Assembly (NCBI GenBank): GCA_022510385.1
Contig: JAFLTQ010000014.1
Location: 1-64,000, forward strand
DNA from: Muribaculaceae bacterium
GTDB lineage: Bacteria; Bacteroidota; Bacteroidia; Bacteroidales; Muribaculaceae
Length of the DNA stretch: 64,000 nucleotides
Direction: 5' to 3'
Shown: in pieces, positions 7,185 through 14,854 of the stretch
Layout: every line of letters begins with the position of its first letter
Numbering within the stretch: position 1 is the stretch's first letter
Translations under genes and position numbers: made by a program
The notes under the pieces: model-generated
Database searches by the model: none
What the model saw: only the letters and a program-made list of their open reading frames with translations
Told to the model about the DNA's origin: nothing

Positions 7185-8936
7185 ATGATAAAAACATTTA
7201 CTAAGAAATTGTATGCAGGGGCAATTTTGGCAGCTTGCACTCTCAGTGCAAATGCTGTGGAATATATCACTGTACCTCCGGTTGTCACACCAAAAGATGG
7301 TTATATAGGAGGACCGCAAGGCACTATTACTGTAGCATGGCCCGGTGTAAGCCTTGAAATGGACAATCAGGACAAAGACCATAAAACCCCAGTAGATCTA
7401 TCCTATGTTAATATCACAGTGAATGACAATCCTGTTAGCATTAATCCAAATGAAAAGTATCAGGGTAAAATTTATGTAGGAGCACAAGAAACAGAAGAGG
7501 AAGGACGAATAGACGACATGTTGGCTATAGTGTTGCCTGATGAGTTTTTCAATTGGAAAGGTAACGTCAAAATAGATATTTTGGAAGGTGCCGTGACTTC
7601 TACTTCCGGGGCCATTAATGAAGCTATCTCTTTGAATTATACTTTCATTGATTTGAATTACGATGCAATATGGGATCCTGCCAGACCGGACGATGGGACA
7701 GATGTTATCTTAGTAAAAGGAGAAGCATACCTTTACGTTTCTTGGGAAGGATACTCAAACCTTTCAATAACTTCCGATGCAGATCCTTTCTACCAGAAGG
7801 CTACTGCCGATGACAATGGGATCCAAGTTTCAGCAAGACAATATATGTCAATTGAGGATGACAGAGTGAAATTTGATTTAACAAGCTTCGACACCGGGAT
7901 TTACATCCTTGATCTCACAGAGGGGTCAATAGATCTTGGAGACGGAACTCCAAATGGCGAAACAGTATATAATTTCAGAATATTAGAAACTCTGGTTCCT
8001 CAATCTTATGTTTCTCCAATGCCAAGTTCCTATGATGAGTTTGATTCTTTCAATGTCATCTGGGCCGAAAATATCAATCAACCCTATGAACTCTCTTCGC
8101 AATATGCCGCATTAAATGATGATTCAGGTAAACTTGAGTTTAATGCAGAAGGAATTTCTCAATTTAAGGTTTCCTTAAACAATGCAGAAGAGGTTGAAAT
8201 CCGGTCAATCACTATTGAAGAATTTCAAGCAGATGAGTCCGGTGATAGTTATCCTGACGCTCAATTATTGATTACACTTGCAGATATGCAAACAGAGATC
8301 GACGGGGAATATTCACTCTTAATCCCGGCCGGAATAATAAATATCACTACTCCTTATGGCATTGTGGTGAATGACGAGGTAACTTTCACATTCATTTTAA
8401 ATGCACAAGAAGTGTTTGAATTGCCTGATCCTACAGTAATTCCTACCGAAGGTGCAGTTAAAGATCTTAAAGAGGTAATAATATCATGGCAGTCCGTTTT
8501 GGGAGGATGGGATCTTCTTACCAAAAATGAAGAAAACTCAGGTGAAATAACCGTTACATTAAATGACGAAGAATTCACTGATTTCGAAACTTCATTTACA
8601 TGGAGTTCAATTGATGCTCAGACTGAAGGAACAGATGGTAATCAACTCGTTATAACATTTGGAGATAATCTTGACCCCGGAACTTATTCTATAATGATAC
8701 CGGAGGGTTATATTAATGTTACTGATATTGATAATGGAACTTATCCAAGTCAACTAATAAATCTTACCTATACTTTGGAAGAGACAACAGGCATTGATAA
8801 CATTTCAAGCGATGATAATGTTACCATCTATAATCTTAATGGTGTGAAAGTTGATAGTGGTGTAAAAAAATCCTCGGTTAATAATCTTCCCAAAGGAATT
8901 TATATTGTAAACGGTAAGAAAGTTGTGGTTTTTTAG
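7185..8936 (+). CDS. Secreted repeat-domain surface protein with T9SS-like C-terminal tail
   Basis: The track start GTG at 7137 lies in the -7 element, so the ATG at 7185 is preferred; it gives 583 residues opening with a signal peptide (MIKTFTKKLYAGAILAAC, then a cut near SANA). The body appears to contain three or four beta-rich modules of similar pattern (a P-rich start, a strand with VTLNDEEF-like text, a closing LPAGIINIT or MIPEGYINVT), as in Ig-like repeats. The last 60 residues form a sorting-type domain ending LPKGIYIVNGKKVVVF. A matching tail occurs on the DUF362 protein at 14855. Surface attachment by type 9 secretion is inferred. Ligand or enzyme activity is not recognisable. Confidence 0.75.
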   Translation: MIKTFTKKLYAGAILAACTLSANAVEYITVPPVVTPKDGYIGGPQGTITVAWPGVSLEMDNQDKDHKTPVDLSYVNITVNDNPVSINPNEKYQGKIYVGAQETEEEGRIDDMLAIVLPDEFFNWKGNVKIDILEGAVTSTSGAINEAISLNYTFIDLNYDAIWDPARPDDGTDVILVKGEAYLYVSWEGYSNLSITSDADPFYQKATADDNGIQVSARQYMSIEDDRVKFDLTSFDTGIYILDLTEGSIDLGDGTPNGETVYNFRILETLVPQSYVSPMPSSYDEFDSFNVIWAENINQPYELSSQYAALNDDSGKLEFNAEGISQFKVSLNNAEEVEIRSITIEEFQADESGDSYPDAQLLITLADMQTEIDGEYSLLIPAGIINITTPYGIVVNDEVTFTFILNAQEVFELPDPTVIPTEGAVKDLKEVIISWQSVLGGWDLLTKNEENSGEITVTLNDEEFTDFETSFTWSSIDAQTEGTDGNQLVITFGDNLDPGTYSIMIPEGYINVTDIDNGTYPSQLINLTYTLEETTGIDNISSDDNVTIYNLNGVKVDSGVKKSSVNNLPKGIYIVNGKKVVVF

Positions 8937-9099
8937 TTAATAGAATATTTGGAGAGGACTAATTTTAATAGTATAAAAAAATGGGAGTACGAAATACTTT
9001 TTAATAAAATAGTATATTTCGTTCAGGATAATTAACTAAATCCAATAAACAATGCTTAGGGATTATCCGTTTTTATACTGACTAAAAATTATGTGAAAT

Positions 9100-9537
9100 A
9101 TGAGAAAATTATTTTCAGCAATAGGATTATTTGCAATCCTCTCCGTGGCTTTTATTTCCTGTGACACTAATACAAAAGATGTTACAGTTCTACCGGCCGC
9201 AGCTCAATCTACTATTAAGAATGATTTTAAGTCTGAAGTCAGCAATATCGAAATCGATAAAAAGGATGGAGTTATTAAAGAGTATGAGGTGAAGTTGGCA
9301 AACGGAATGAAAATCGAGTTTGACACTCTCGGAGTATGGAAAGAAATAAAAGCTCCTTCAGATGGCGAGGTGCCTCGAGCACTCGTTCCTGACACTATTA
9401 TGAATTATGTCAATGAGAAGTATCCTGAAATCAAGGTTCGCAAGATCCAAAAAGAGTCTTACGGATATGAAGTTGACCTTTCAAACAAAACAGAACTCCA
9501 ATTTGACCATAACGGAGGATTCATAAAGGTGGATTAA
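9100..9537 (+). CDS. PepSY-like lipoprotein
   Basis: 145 residues. The signal ends in a lipobox-like ISC, giving a predicted lipoprotein. Two tandem units of about 60 residues follow, each with the BLIP-like/PepSY-like pattern: a helix that starts after proline (LPAAAQSTIKNDF; VPDTIMNYVNEKYPEIKVRKI), a strand with YEVKL or YEVDL, then EFDTLGVWKEI or QFDHNGGFIKVD. Such proteins are common in Bacteroidales and often lie near two-component systems; none is seen here. Followed by a strong terminator. Function unknown. Confidence 0.8.
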   Translation: MRKLFSAIGLFAILSVAFISCDTNTKDVTVLPAAAQSTIKNDFKSEVSNIEIDKKDGVIKEYEVKLANGMKIEFDTLGVWKEIKAPSDGEVPRALVPDTIMNYVNEKYPEIKVRKIQKESYGYEVDLSNKTELQFDHNGGFIKVD

Positions 9538-9551
9538 GATTTTAATTTTAC

Positions 9552-9584
9552 AAAGTCCCGGCTCAAATAAGTCGGGACTTTTTG
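9552..9584 (+). terminator. Intrinsic terminator
   Basis: Stem AAAGTCCCG/CGGGACTTT with a 12-base loop and a following T run, 14 bases after the PepSY-like gene. Confidence 0.9.
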
Positions 9585-9666
9585 TCACTTATAATATCAG
9601 TTAATTTCGCTTACGGTAATGTCACTATCACGTTGCTTGCCTATTTATTGATGAACAAAGTGGCAT

Positions 9667-10203
9667 TCACTTTTCCTTTTTCACCCAACAATTTATTATC
9701 TCGCCGAAATAAACTGTATGAGGTATTACTCCATGAAATTTCTTTTGGTTGTAGTTTCCGATTAATGATTCTGAAAATTTGCTTCTATCAAGATCATGGG
9801 CATATACTTTCCGGCACTCTATAATTAATCTTGATTCCGGAAAAATGGGAGTATTGTTTTCTGTGAAATCAACTTTAAGACCTGTGGCAACCACCTTGTC
9901 TTCATCCCTTCCTGAATGAGAGCCGATATAAGCCGTGACTTTCCTATATTGCGGCGGGAAAATATTTATTGAAAATGTATCATTAGCCTCAAGATATTGC
10001 TGCGTGTACCTTGTGGCACTCACAAAAATAATTGCAATCGGCATATTATCCCACCATGCGTCACCCAAGGCTCCCCAAGAGACAGTGAGTTCATTGAAAT
10101 TTTCGGGTGTTCCGGCTGCCACTACCGCCCAGTCGTCACCAAACAGTTTAATCGGATTCTCTTTAATATCCTTTGGATTGATAGAAACGAATGAATTATC
10201 CAT
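9667..10203 (-). CDS. Flavin-reductase-like protein, cytoplasmic
   Basis: 178 residues, no signal peptide. It is clearly related to the lipoprotein at 6300: GTPENFNELTVSWGALGDAWW, YTQQYLEANDTFSINIF and GSHSGRDEDKV correspond block by block. The fold is an FMN-binding split barrel used by NAD(P)H:flavin oxidoreductases and related enzymes; electron donor and acceptor cannot be told from sequence. It stands alone on the minus strand, convergent with the PepSY-like gene. This and the 6300 gene probably arose by duplication; the third, at 41489, is more distant. Confidence 0.85.
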   Translation of the reverse strand: MDNSFVSINPKDIKENPIKLFGDDWAVVAAGTPENFNELTVSWGALGDAWWDNMPIAIIFVSATRYTQQYLEANDTFSINIFPPQYRKVTAYIGSHSGRDEDKVVATGLKVDFTENNTPIFPESRLIIECRKVYAHDLDRSKFSESLIGNYNQKKFHGVIPHTVYFGEIINCWVKKEK

Positions 10204-10370
10204 ATCTTAATATTTTTTATTGTTCTTACTATTTACATAACAAGAATATTAATTAATGGTTTATAATCAACCCTTTATCATCATGAATTAGGGATATGAT
10301 TCCAATTATATCCGTCAGTGATAAGGTAGTGCAATATGAGTAGAGTTCTATATCATTGCCTTTATTTAAG

Positions 10371-10378
10371 TAATTTTG
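10371..10378 (+). promoter_or_regulatory. -7 element for the 10394 membrane gene
   Basis: TAATTTTG, exact TAnnTTTG match, 15 bases before the ATG at 10394. It overlaps the TTG used as a start in the ORF track, which argues for the ATG. Confidence 0.65.
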
Positions 10379-10393
10379 CAGAAAAATATAGCC

Positions 10394-10855
10394 ATGAAAG
10401 ATAATACTGAAGATTACCTGAAACAAAATCTTTTTATCCATAAATACGTCATAGCTCTAAATCATGCTTTTCTTTGGATAGCGGCTCTTAGTCTTGCAGG
10501 TTTCTTTCATGTAAGTCCCTGGTTTGAGCATAAGCAAGCTTTACTATTTTCCACTCTTGTGGCTTACTCGGCCTATCTTTGTGAAAGTGGACTGGGAACA
10601 TGGCGTGTTGCTACAAGTCAAACCCAATATTTCATAAATTTTAGAAAGGCTGCCCTGTGGAAATATATTTGGATGAACTTCTTTTTGAATGTAGGCTGGG
10701 CTATACTATTTTTGATTTTCCTCTCTTGGTATCTGATTCTTGCAGTGATTTTCACTGCGGGATGGCAAAAATATATGGATGGCCGTATACCTCCCCGACT
10801 TGAAACGACTATGATTCCTGTCACTAATAATACTTTTACAGCTATCCAGGTATGA
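10394..10855 (+). CDS. Small membrane protein of unknown function
   Basis: Start moved from the track TTG (10376, inside the promoter element) to ATG 10394, giving 153 residues. It has a polar N-terminus (MKDNTEDYLKQN), then about three hydrophobic segments (near residues 15-35, 48-65 and 90-125). Histidines near the first helix (IHKYVIALNH) and aromatic residues are frequent, but no known motif is recognised. Its stop overlaps the next gene by four bases, so the two are likely partners. No homologue can be named. Confidence 0.65.
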   Translation: MKDNTEDYLKQNLFIHKYVIALNHAFLWIAALSLAGFFHVSPWFEHKQALLFSTLVAYSAYLCESGLGTWRVATSQTQYFINFRKAALWKYIWMNFFLNVGWAILFLIFLSWYLILAVIFTAGWQKYMDGRIPPRLETTMIPVTNNTFTAIQV

Positions 10856-11235
10856 ATATTTCCCCCATAATCCTCTTATCCATAGGTGCCACTTTTGCTC
10901 TTTTATACGGACTCATAATTACTATCGGATGGGCAATTACAAGAAAAAACCGGAAAAGATATCATGAAGCAGTAGGGTTAAATGAAATTGAATTATATGA
11001 TCTTCGTGCCGGACAGCCCCTCCATAAGTATGTGAATGCCATTTCCTTATCAAATAATCATTTCAAAGATGAAAAGGGTCAAGAAATTAATCCAAATAAA
11101 TTTAGTTGCTATATAGTGGGAAACGGATCTAAGGAATTTCCCAATATAAAAAAGGGATATTTAATCTTTATGAACAGGGAAAATAATAAAATTGAATATG
11201 CCTTCAATATTCCTGATCTTGTAAATTACCGTTAA
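10852..11235 (+). CDS. Hypothetical protein with one N-terminal membrane helix
   Basis: 127 residues. One helix at about 6-28 (ILLSIGATFALLYGLIITIGWAI), then a basic stretch RKNRKR and a soluble domain with mixed strands (CYIVGNGSKEFPNIKKGYLIFM). ATGA overlap with the preceding membrane gene indicates translational coupling. No family recognised. Low AT-bias differences from neighbours do not suggest recent transfer. Confidence 0.65.
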   Translation: MNISPIILLSIGATFALLYGLIITIGWAITRKNRKRYHEAVGLNEIELYDLRAGQPLHKYVNAISLSNNHFKDEKGQEINPNKFSCYIVGNGSKEFPNIKKGYLIFMNRENNKIEYAFNIPDLVNYR

Positions 11236-11422
11236 GGACTAAAAAAAGAATCTGAAACATCATCACTAAATAATTTTTTTAAATTATTATAACTAATTCG
11301 GTCTTGGATCTATCTTGCATTGAAAGATCCAATCAAATTCTTCCGTATTAGTTATAATTTAGGATAATGATTGTGAAATAGCAATTTAATTGAGAAAGAT
11401 TTAAAAAATCTTATCTTTCCCT
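11236..11422. other. Intergenic stretch without recognised genes
   Basis: AT-rich sequence between the membrane gene pair and the hairpin at 11423. It has the imperfect inverted text TAACTAATTCGG ... GTATTAGTTATAA around 11288-11357, which may fold. No coding sequence seen. Confidence 0.4.
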
Positions 11423-11448
11423 CTTCCCAAGCCTGATTGCTTGGGAAG
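11423..11448 (-). terminator. Stable hairpin after the 37-codon small gene
   Basis: Perfect 10-bp stem CTTCCCAAGC/GCTTGGGAAG with a six-base loop. On the minus strand it follows the small gene by 18 bases; a T run occurs only about 14 bases later, so terminator strength is uncertain. Confidence 0.6.
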
Positions 11449-11466
11449 AATAACAAAAACCTAAAG

Positions 11467-11580
11467 TTATTTAATCCTATTCATTGGAATACAACCTGTA
11501 GGGATCCATGAATAGTTTTCAGCCGCTTTCCTAAAATACCATTTTGCGGCTCTTTTGAAAAACTTAGTTCCTGTCTTCAT
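11467..11580 (-). CDS. Candidate 37-residue basic small protein
   Basis: Too short for the ORF track. ATG at 11580 opens 37 codons with the peptide beginning MKTGTKFFKRAAKWYFRKAA, then a WIPTG turn. It is basic and aromatic, and the first half would form an amphipathic helix, as in membrane-surface peptides. It has its own likely promoter (11693-11700), a leader of roughly 105 bases and a hairpin after the stop, so it is a complete small transcription unit downstream of amtB. No homologue can be named with certainty. Alternative: the transcript is a small RNA and the frame is chance. Confidence 0.5.
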   Translation of the reverse strand: MKTGTKFFKRAAKWYFRKAAENYSWIPTGCIPMNRIK

Positions 11581-11692
11581 TTTTTTAAGTTTTAGTTAAT
11601 ATTAAAGTTAATAAACTCTATATCCTTAAAAAACAATACAATAACTGTAGTTTTTCATGATACAATCTTTTTACCTAAGATTTTTTACGCTG

Positions 11693-11700
11693 CAAAAATA
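11693..11700 (-). promoter_or_regulatory. -7 element for the small gene
   Basis: TATTTTTG on the minus strand, an exact TAnnTTTG match, about 113 bases before the small ATG. Confidence 0.5.
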
Positions 11701-11788
11701 TATCTTTTTATTAAAACAACAAAATTTTTTACTGTTAAATAACATGTTTATTTAACATATTTCTTGACTCCTCATGTGGAATTAATAA

Positions 11789-11853
11789 AAGCCTGAACGT
11801 GAAAAGGTAACATCGGATTAAAACCCGTTGTCACCTTTCTTTGCTTTTGTCTC
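11789..11853. repeat. Intergenic hairpin repeat R1, copy b
   Basis: AAGCCTGAACGTGAAAAGGTAA begins the copy, then CATCGG, an AT spacer and CCCGTTGTCACCTTTCTTTGCTTTTG. The two blocks AAGGTAACATCGG and CCGTTGTCACCTT pair with two mismatches. It lies 70 bases beyond the amtB stop on the minus strand. Confidence 0.7.
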
Positions 11854-11922
11854 AAGGCATCTAATGATGGGGTTATACTTTATAATGATTGTATAGAAAT
11901 TTAACTGTTAAATATTAATCAA

Positions 11923-13353
11923 TTAATTTTCAATGGCAGGATTTAACCAATCAGAAGCAGAGGGAAGGTGATCTGTTGATGAATGATCATATTCTTCTCC
12001 ATGTTGTGAAACATCAAGACCCATCTTTTCATTCCATTTGGAAACTCTCATAGGAATTACCTTGTTCGTGAGCCAGTAAAGTCCATAACTCATAAAGAAT
12101 GTATAAGCAAACACTCCACCCATAACCAATACATGGTTAAAGAAGAATTCAGACCTTGAAATCATTTCTCCTTCTTCTATACCTGCAAAGAAATCATAAG
12201 CAAAAATTCCGGTTAAAAGAGTGCCAAGAATTCCACCTAACCCATGTGTGGGAAAAACATCCAGAGCATCATCGAGCATACGGGAATAACCTTTCCATGC
12301 CACTGCGGCGTTGCAACATATCGTTATAAAAAAGGAAATGAAGATACTTTGTCCGACAGAGACCCATCCTGCCATAGGGGTAATTGCCACTAATCCCACC
12401 ACAGCACCGATAGCCGCTCCCATAGCCGAAGGCTTGTGACCCCTGACGGCATCAAGAGCACACCATGTTATCATCGCTGTCGCAGCCGCTGTATTGGTGT
12501 TTAAAAAAGCTGAAATCGCAACTCCATCAGCTGCCAAAGAACTTCCGCCATTGAAACCGAACCACCCAAGCCATAAAAGAGCAGCTCCTAAAAGTACGAA
12601 TGGTACATTTGCAGGTTTTCTATCTCCCTCGGTGCGCTTACCCAGATAAATTGCACCTGCCAATGCTGCTATGCCGGATGCTGCATGAACTACAATCCCT
12701 CCGGCATAATCATGCACATGAAGCATCCCGAAAAGTCCTTCCGGGTGCCAGGTGCAATGAGCCAAAGGACAATACACGAAAATGGTCCATAAAAGCATAA
12801 ATAGCAGATAGCCCGTGAAATGAATACGTTCGGCAAAGGCTCCTGTGATCAATGATGGTGTAATTATCGCAAATTTCATTTGGAACAAGGCAAATAATGC
12901 CAAAGGAATGGTTGTAGTTACCAAGCCTATCTGTGAAAGCTCCATTTCCGGTGCCGTTACATTTGTGTCACCGACATTCCGGAACATAAAGAAATCCAAT
13001 GGATTGCCAATTATATGGCCAATATCGTTTCCAAATGCTAAACCGAATCCAAAAAGAACCCATAAAACACTAACAAAACCCATCACAATGAAACTTTGCA
13101 GCATTGTGGAAATCACATTCTTGCGATTAACCATTCCGCCATAGAAAAATGAAAGGCCAGGTGTCATCATAAGTACAAAAATTGTTGCTGTAATCAGCCA
13201 TGCTACATTTGCCCATAGATGAGAACCTTCAAGAGTGAATAAATTCTGGTATCCGTTATTGTTCAGACCCAATAAACTGAAAAAGATCAATGCTACAAGA
13301 ACCACCAGCCATCCCCATTTCACAGGGTTGCCATTCATATAAAATTTTTTCAT
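11923..13353 (-). CDS. amtB: Ammonium transporter AmtB
   Basis: 476-residue channel conducting ammonia/ammonium through the inner membrane. An N-terminal signal-like helix is followed by about eleven helices. The twin pore histidines can be placed in DYAGGIVVHAASG (near residue 220) and FPTHGLGGILGTL (near 370), and the family text FFYGGMVNRKNV is near residue 70. The C-terminal tail of about 35 residues is where PII proteins bind, yet no glnK is adjacent in this window. Upstream is a terminator-like hairpin only 26 bases from the ATG, then the truncated glutamine synthetase gene, so expression must come by reading through that hairpin. Confidence 0.95.
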   Translation of the reverse strand: MKKFYMNGNPVKWGWLVVLVALIFFSLLGLNNNGYQNLFTLEGSHLWANVAWLITATIFVLMMTPGLSFFYGGMVNRKNVISTMLQSFIVMGFVSVLWVLFGFGLAFGNDIGHIIGNPLDFFMFRNVGDTNVTAPEMELSQIGLVTTTIPLALFALFQMKFAIITPSLITGAFAERIHFTGYLLFMLLWTIFVYCPLAHCTWHPEGLFGMLHVHDYAGGIVVHAASGIAALAGAIYLGKRTEGDRKPANVPFVLLGAALLWLGWFGFNGGSSLAADGVAISAFLNTNTAAATAMITWCALDAVRGHKPSAMGAAIGAVVGLVAITPMAGWVSVGQSIFISFFITICCNAAVAWKGYSRMLDDALDVFPTHGLGGILGTLLTGIFAYDFFAGIEEGEMISRSEFFFNHVLVMGGVFAYTFFMSYGLYWLTNKVIPMRVSKWNEKMGLDVSQHGEEYDHSSTDHLPSASDWLNPAIEN

Positions 13354-13372
13354 AACCGATTTGAATTAAATA

Positions 13373-13411
13373 AAAAACAGGATAACGGAGAGGGAACGGA
13401 CTCCGTTATCC
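13373..13411 (-). terminator. Intrinsic terminator/attenuator between glnN fragment and amtB
   Basis: Perfect 11-bp stem GGATAACGGAG/CTCCGTTATCC with a 10-base loop, followed on the minus strand by TGTTTTTTATTT. Only 26 bases separate it from the amtB ATG, too few for a separate promoter, so it is a candidate attenuator. Confidence 0.8.
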
Positions 13412-13448
13412 ATTCCTAAAGACATCTTTTAATTTACCTAAGATATAA

Positions 13449-14132
13449 TTACCCAGCCACACTTCTGACATCCGCCATTGCGTACACTTCCTGTTTAATC
13501 ACCTTCATACGGTCAGCCATTGTGGCAATCGACACAAGATCAGCTGATACGCTGACCTTTCCCAAAGTGTTCAAGGCACGCAATAAGGGTGTCTTGTAAT
13601 CAAGGCTCTCGCTTGTGTAAGAAATAAAGATGGTGGGAATACAAAGTGTCTCTCCCAAAATAAATGGCGGGGAAGAAATGTCCCATGCGGAATAGCCTCT
13701 TGCTTCAAAAGTGTTTCTGATTCCACCGCTTGGGAAACTTGAGGCATCCGGTTCCTGCTGAACCAACATTTTGCTGGTGAATTTTTCGATCACTCCACCT
13801 TTGCCATCATGTTCTAAGAAAGAGTCGTGTTTTTCGGCTTTTCCGTCGGATAGATGTTGAAACCAGTGAGTGTAATGTCGGGCTCCGTTTTCAAGAACCC
13901 ATTGTTTCATGCCTTGCACCACATTATCGGCATATTCCCGTGGCAAAAATTTCCTATTGTCGATTATATCGACCAAAGCGTCGAAGTTCTGTTTGGGAAG
14001 ATACTCAAACATCTTCTGACGGTTGAACACTTGTTTGACATAATAGACTTCCGGTCGTTCTTCCGGAATCGCCACTGACACAGCTTTGCGTCCCATGGCT
14101 TGCTCCACTGCTTTGAATCTGAGTGTTGACAT
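13449..14132 (-). pseudogene. glnN: Truncated type III glutamine synthetase (N-terminal domain, catalytic core absent)
   Basis: 227 residues. The first about 185 are typical of GSIII: HYTHWFQHLSDGKAEKHDSF, LVQQEPDASSFPSGGIRNTF and CIPTIFISYTSESLDYKTPLL. In full-length GSIII (roughly 700 residues or more) a catalytic core with GWEQEYFL-like and NEVAPNQFE-like motifs follows; none of it is present here. Instead an in-frame helical tail (LVSIATMADRMKVIKQEVYAMADV) resembles the helical C-terminal region of the family, as if about two thirds had been deleted in frame. It cannot make glutamine. It could still act as a regulatory or oligomerising fragment, since the frame, promoter and amtB linkage are intact. 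Confidence 0.7.
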
Positions 14133-14289
14133 TTTACGTTAGCTTTAACGGTTTATGATTGTATAATGAAATTTTCGATCTCTCTAATTGTTTCCAATCA
14201 TCGGGGTGAAAATGTTCTGTTCAGATTAAATTTATATGTTTAGTTTTACAATATGTCAGGTTCTTTGGTTTGATTAATGAATTCTGTCG

Positions 14290-14297
14290 CAAAGTTA
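14290..14297 (-). promoter_or_regulatory. -7 element for the glnN fragment-amtB unit
   Basis: TAACTTTG on the minus strand, exact TAnnTTTG match, about 158 bases before the start codon, leaving a long leader. Confidence 0.6.
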
Positions 14298-14340
14298 AAC
14301 ATATTTTTAGAATTATGCTATAAAACAGAAATTAAATTTT

Positions 14341-14457
14341 ATTTTTTGTTTTCTACTTCAAAAACATTTCCTGAAAATATAATTTTATTCCCACTTTATT
14401 GTGACTATGATGTGGATAGATATTTTATATTAATGTAATTCCAAAAGATAGTTGCCC
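14341..14457. repeat. Dispersed repeat R2, copy a
   Basis: Aligns without gaps to 42061-42177; about 93 of the first 110 positions agree by eye, including 30 consecutive identical bases across CAAAAACATTTCCTGAAAAT and following. Neither strand holds a shared long open frame. Purpose unknown. Confidence 0.75.
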
Positions 14458-14636
14458 AGCTATATTTCAAGATTTAGAAGAGCTCTACTCTTTCCCAGGT
14501 TCAACACTTTATCTTTCTGGCTCCACATAATAAATTTTTCGGGAAAATAAGATCTTAAACCTCTATACAGTTATATTTCATATCAATGATGGTTGTTTTA
14601 CGGCTCAAAAATAAAAGGAGACAAAAGGTGACAAAA
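14458..14636. other. Intergenic stretch between R2 and the structured element
   Basis: About 180 bases with no coding sequence recognised. GAGACAAAAGGTGACAAAAG directly before the element is purine rich. Confidence 0.35.
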
Positions 14637-14780
14637 GAAAATCCGTTGAAGTGATTCAACGGATTTTCTTTAACATTTACCCAGATTATTTCCATCACAG
14701 AAATAACGATTCCCGAACGCTTCACAGCGTAATGTAAATGTTTGGTTGAATAATTTGTTATTTTATGAGAAATCTACTAT
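14637..14780 (-). ncRNA. Structured 3' RNA element R3, copy A, with terminator
   Basis: Read on the minus strand, after the DUF362 gene: ATAGTAGATTTCT, then a closing stem AACATTTAC/GTAAATGTT that encloses two hairpins. Hairpin 1 is ACGC-TGTGAA-GCGT; hairpin 2 is TTATTTC/GAAATAA. A perfect 14-bp terminator stem GAAAATCCGTTGAA/TTCAACGGATTTTC with a T-rich run follows. Copy B at 39756 has the same order, the same TGTGAA loop and differently paired stem bases, which is evidence for selection on RNA structure. Confidence 0.65.
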
Positions 14781-14854
14781 TTTTTCTTGGATAGAATAAA
14801 TAGAATTGTTTTTCATGATATTAGATTTTATGACTAAAGCTCAGTTATACAACT

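Noticed and set aside
9582-9824. 80-codon plus ORF after the PepSY-like gene
   Set aside because: Antisense to the flavin-reductase-like gene at 9667 and starts beyond a terminator.
10253-10441. 62-codon minus ORF
   Set aside because: Overlaps the promoter and start of the 10394 membrane gene on the other strand and has no recognisable features.
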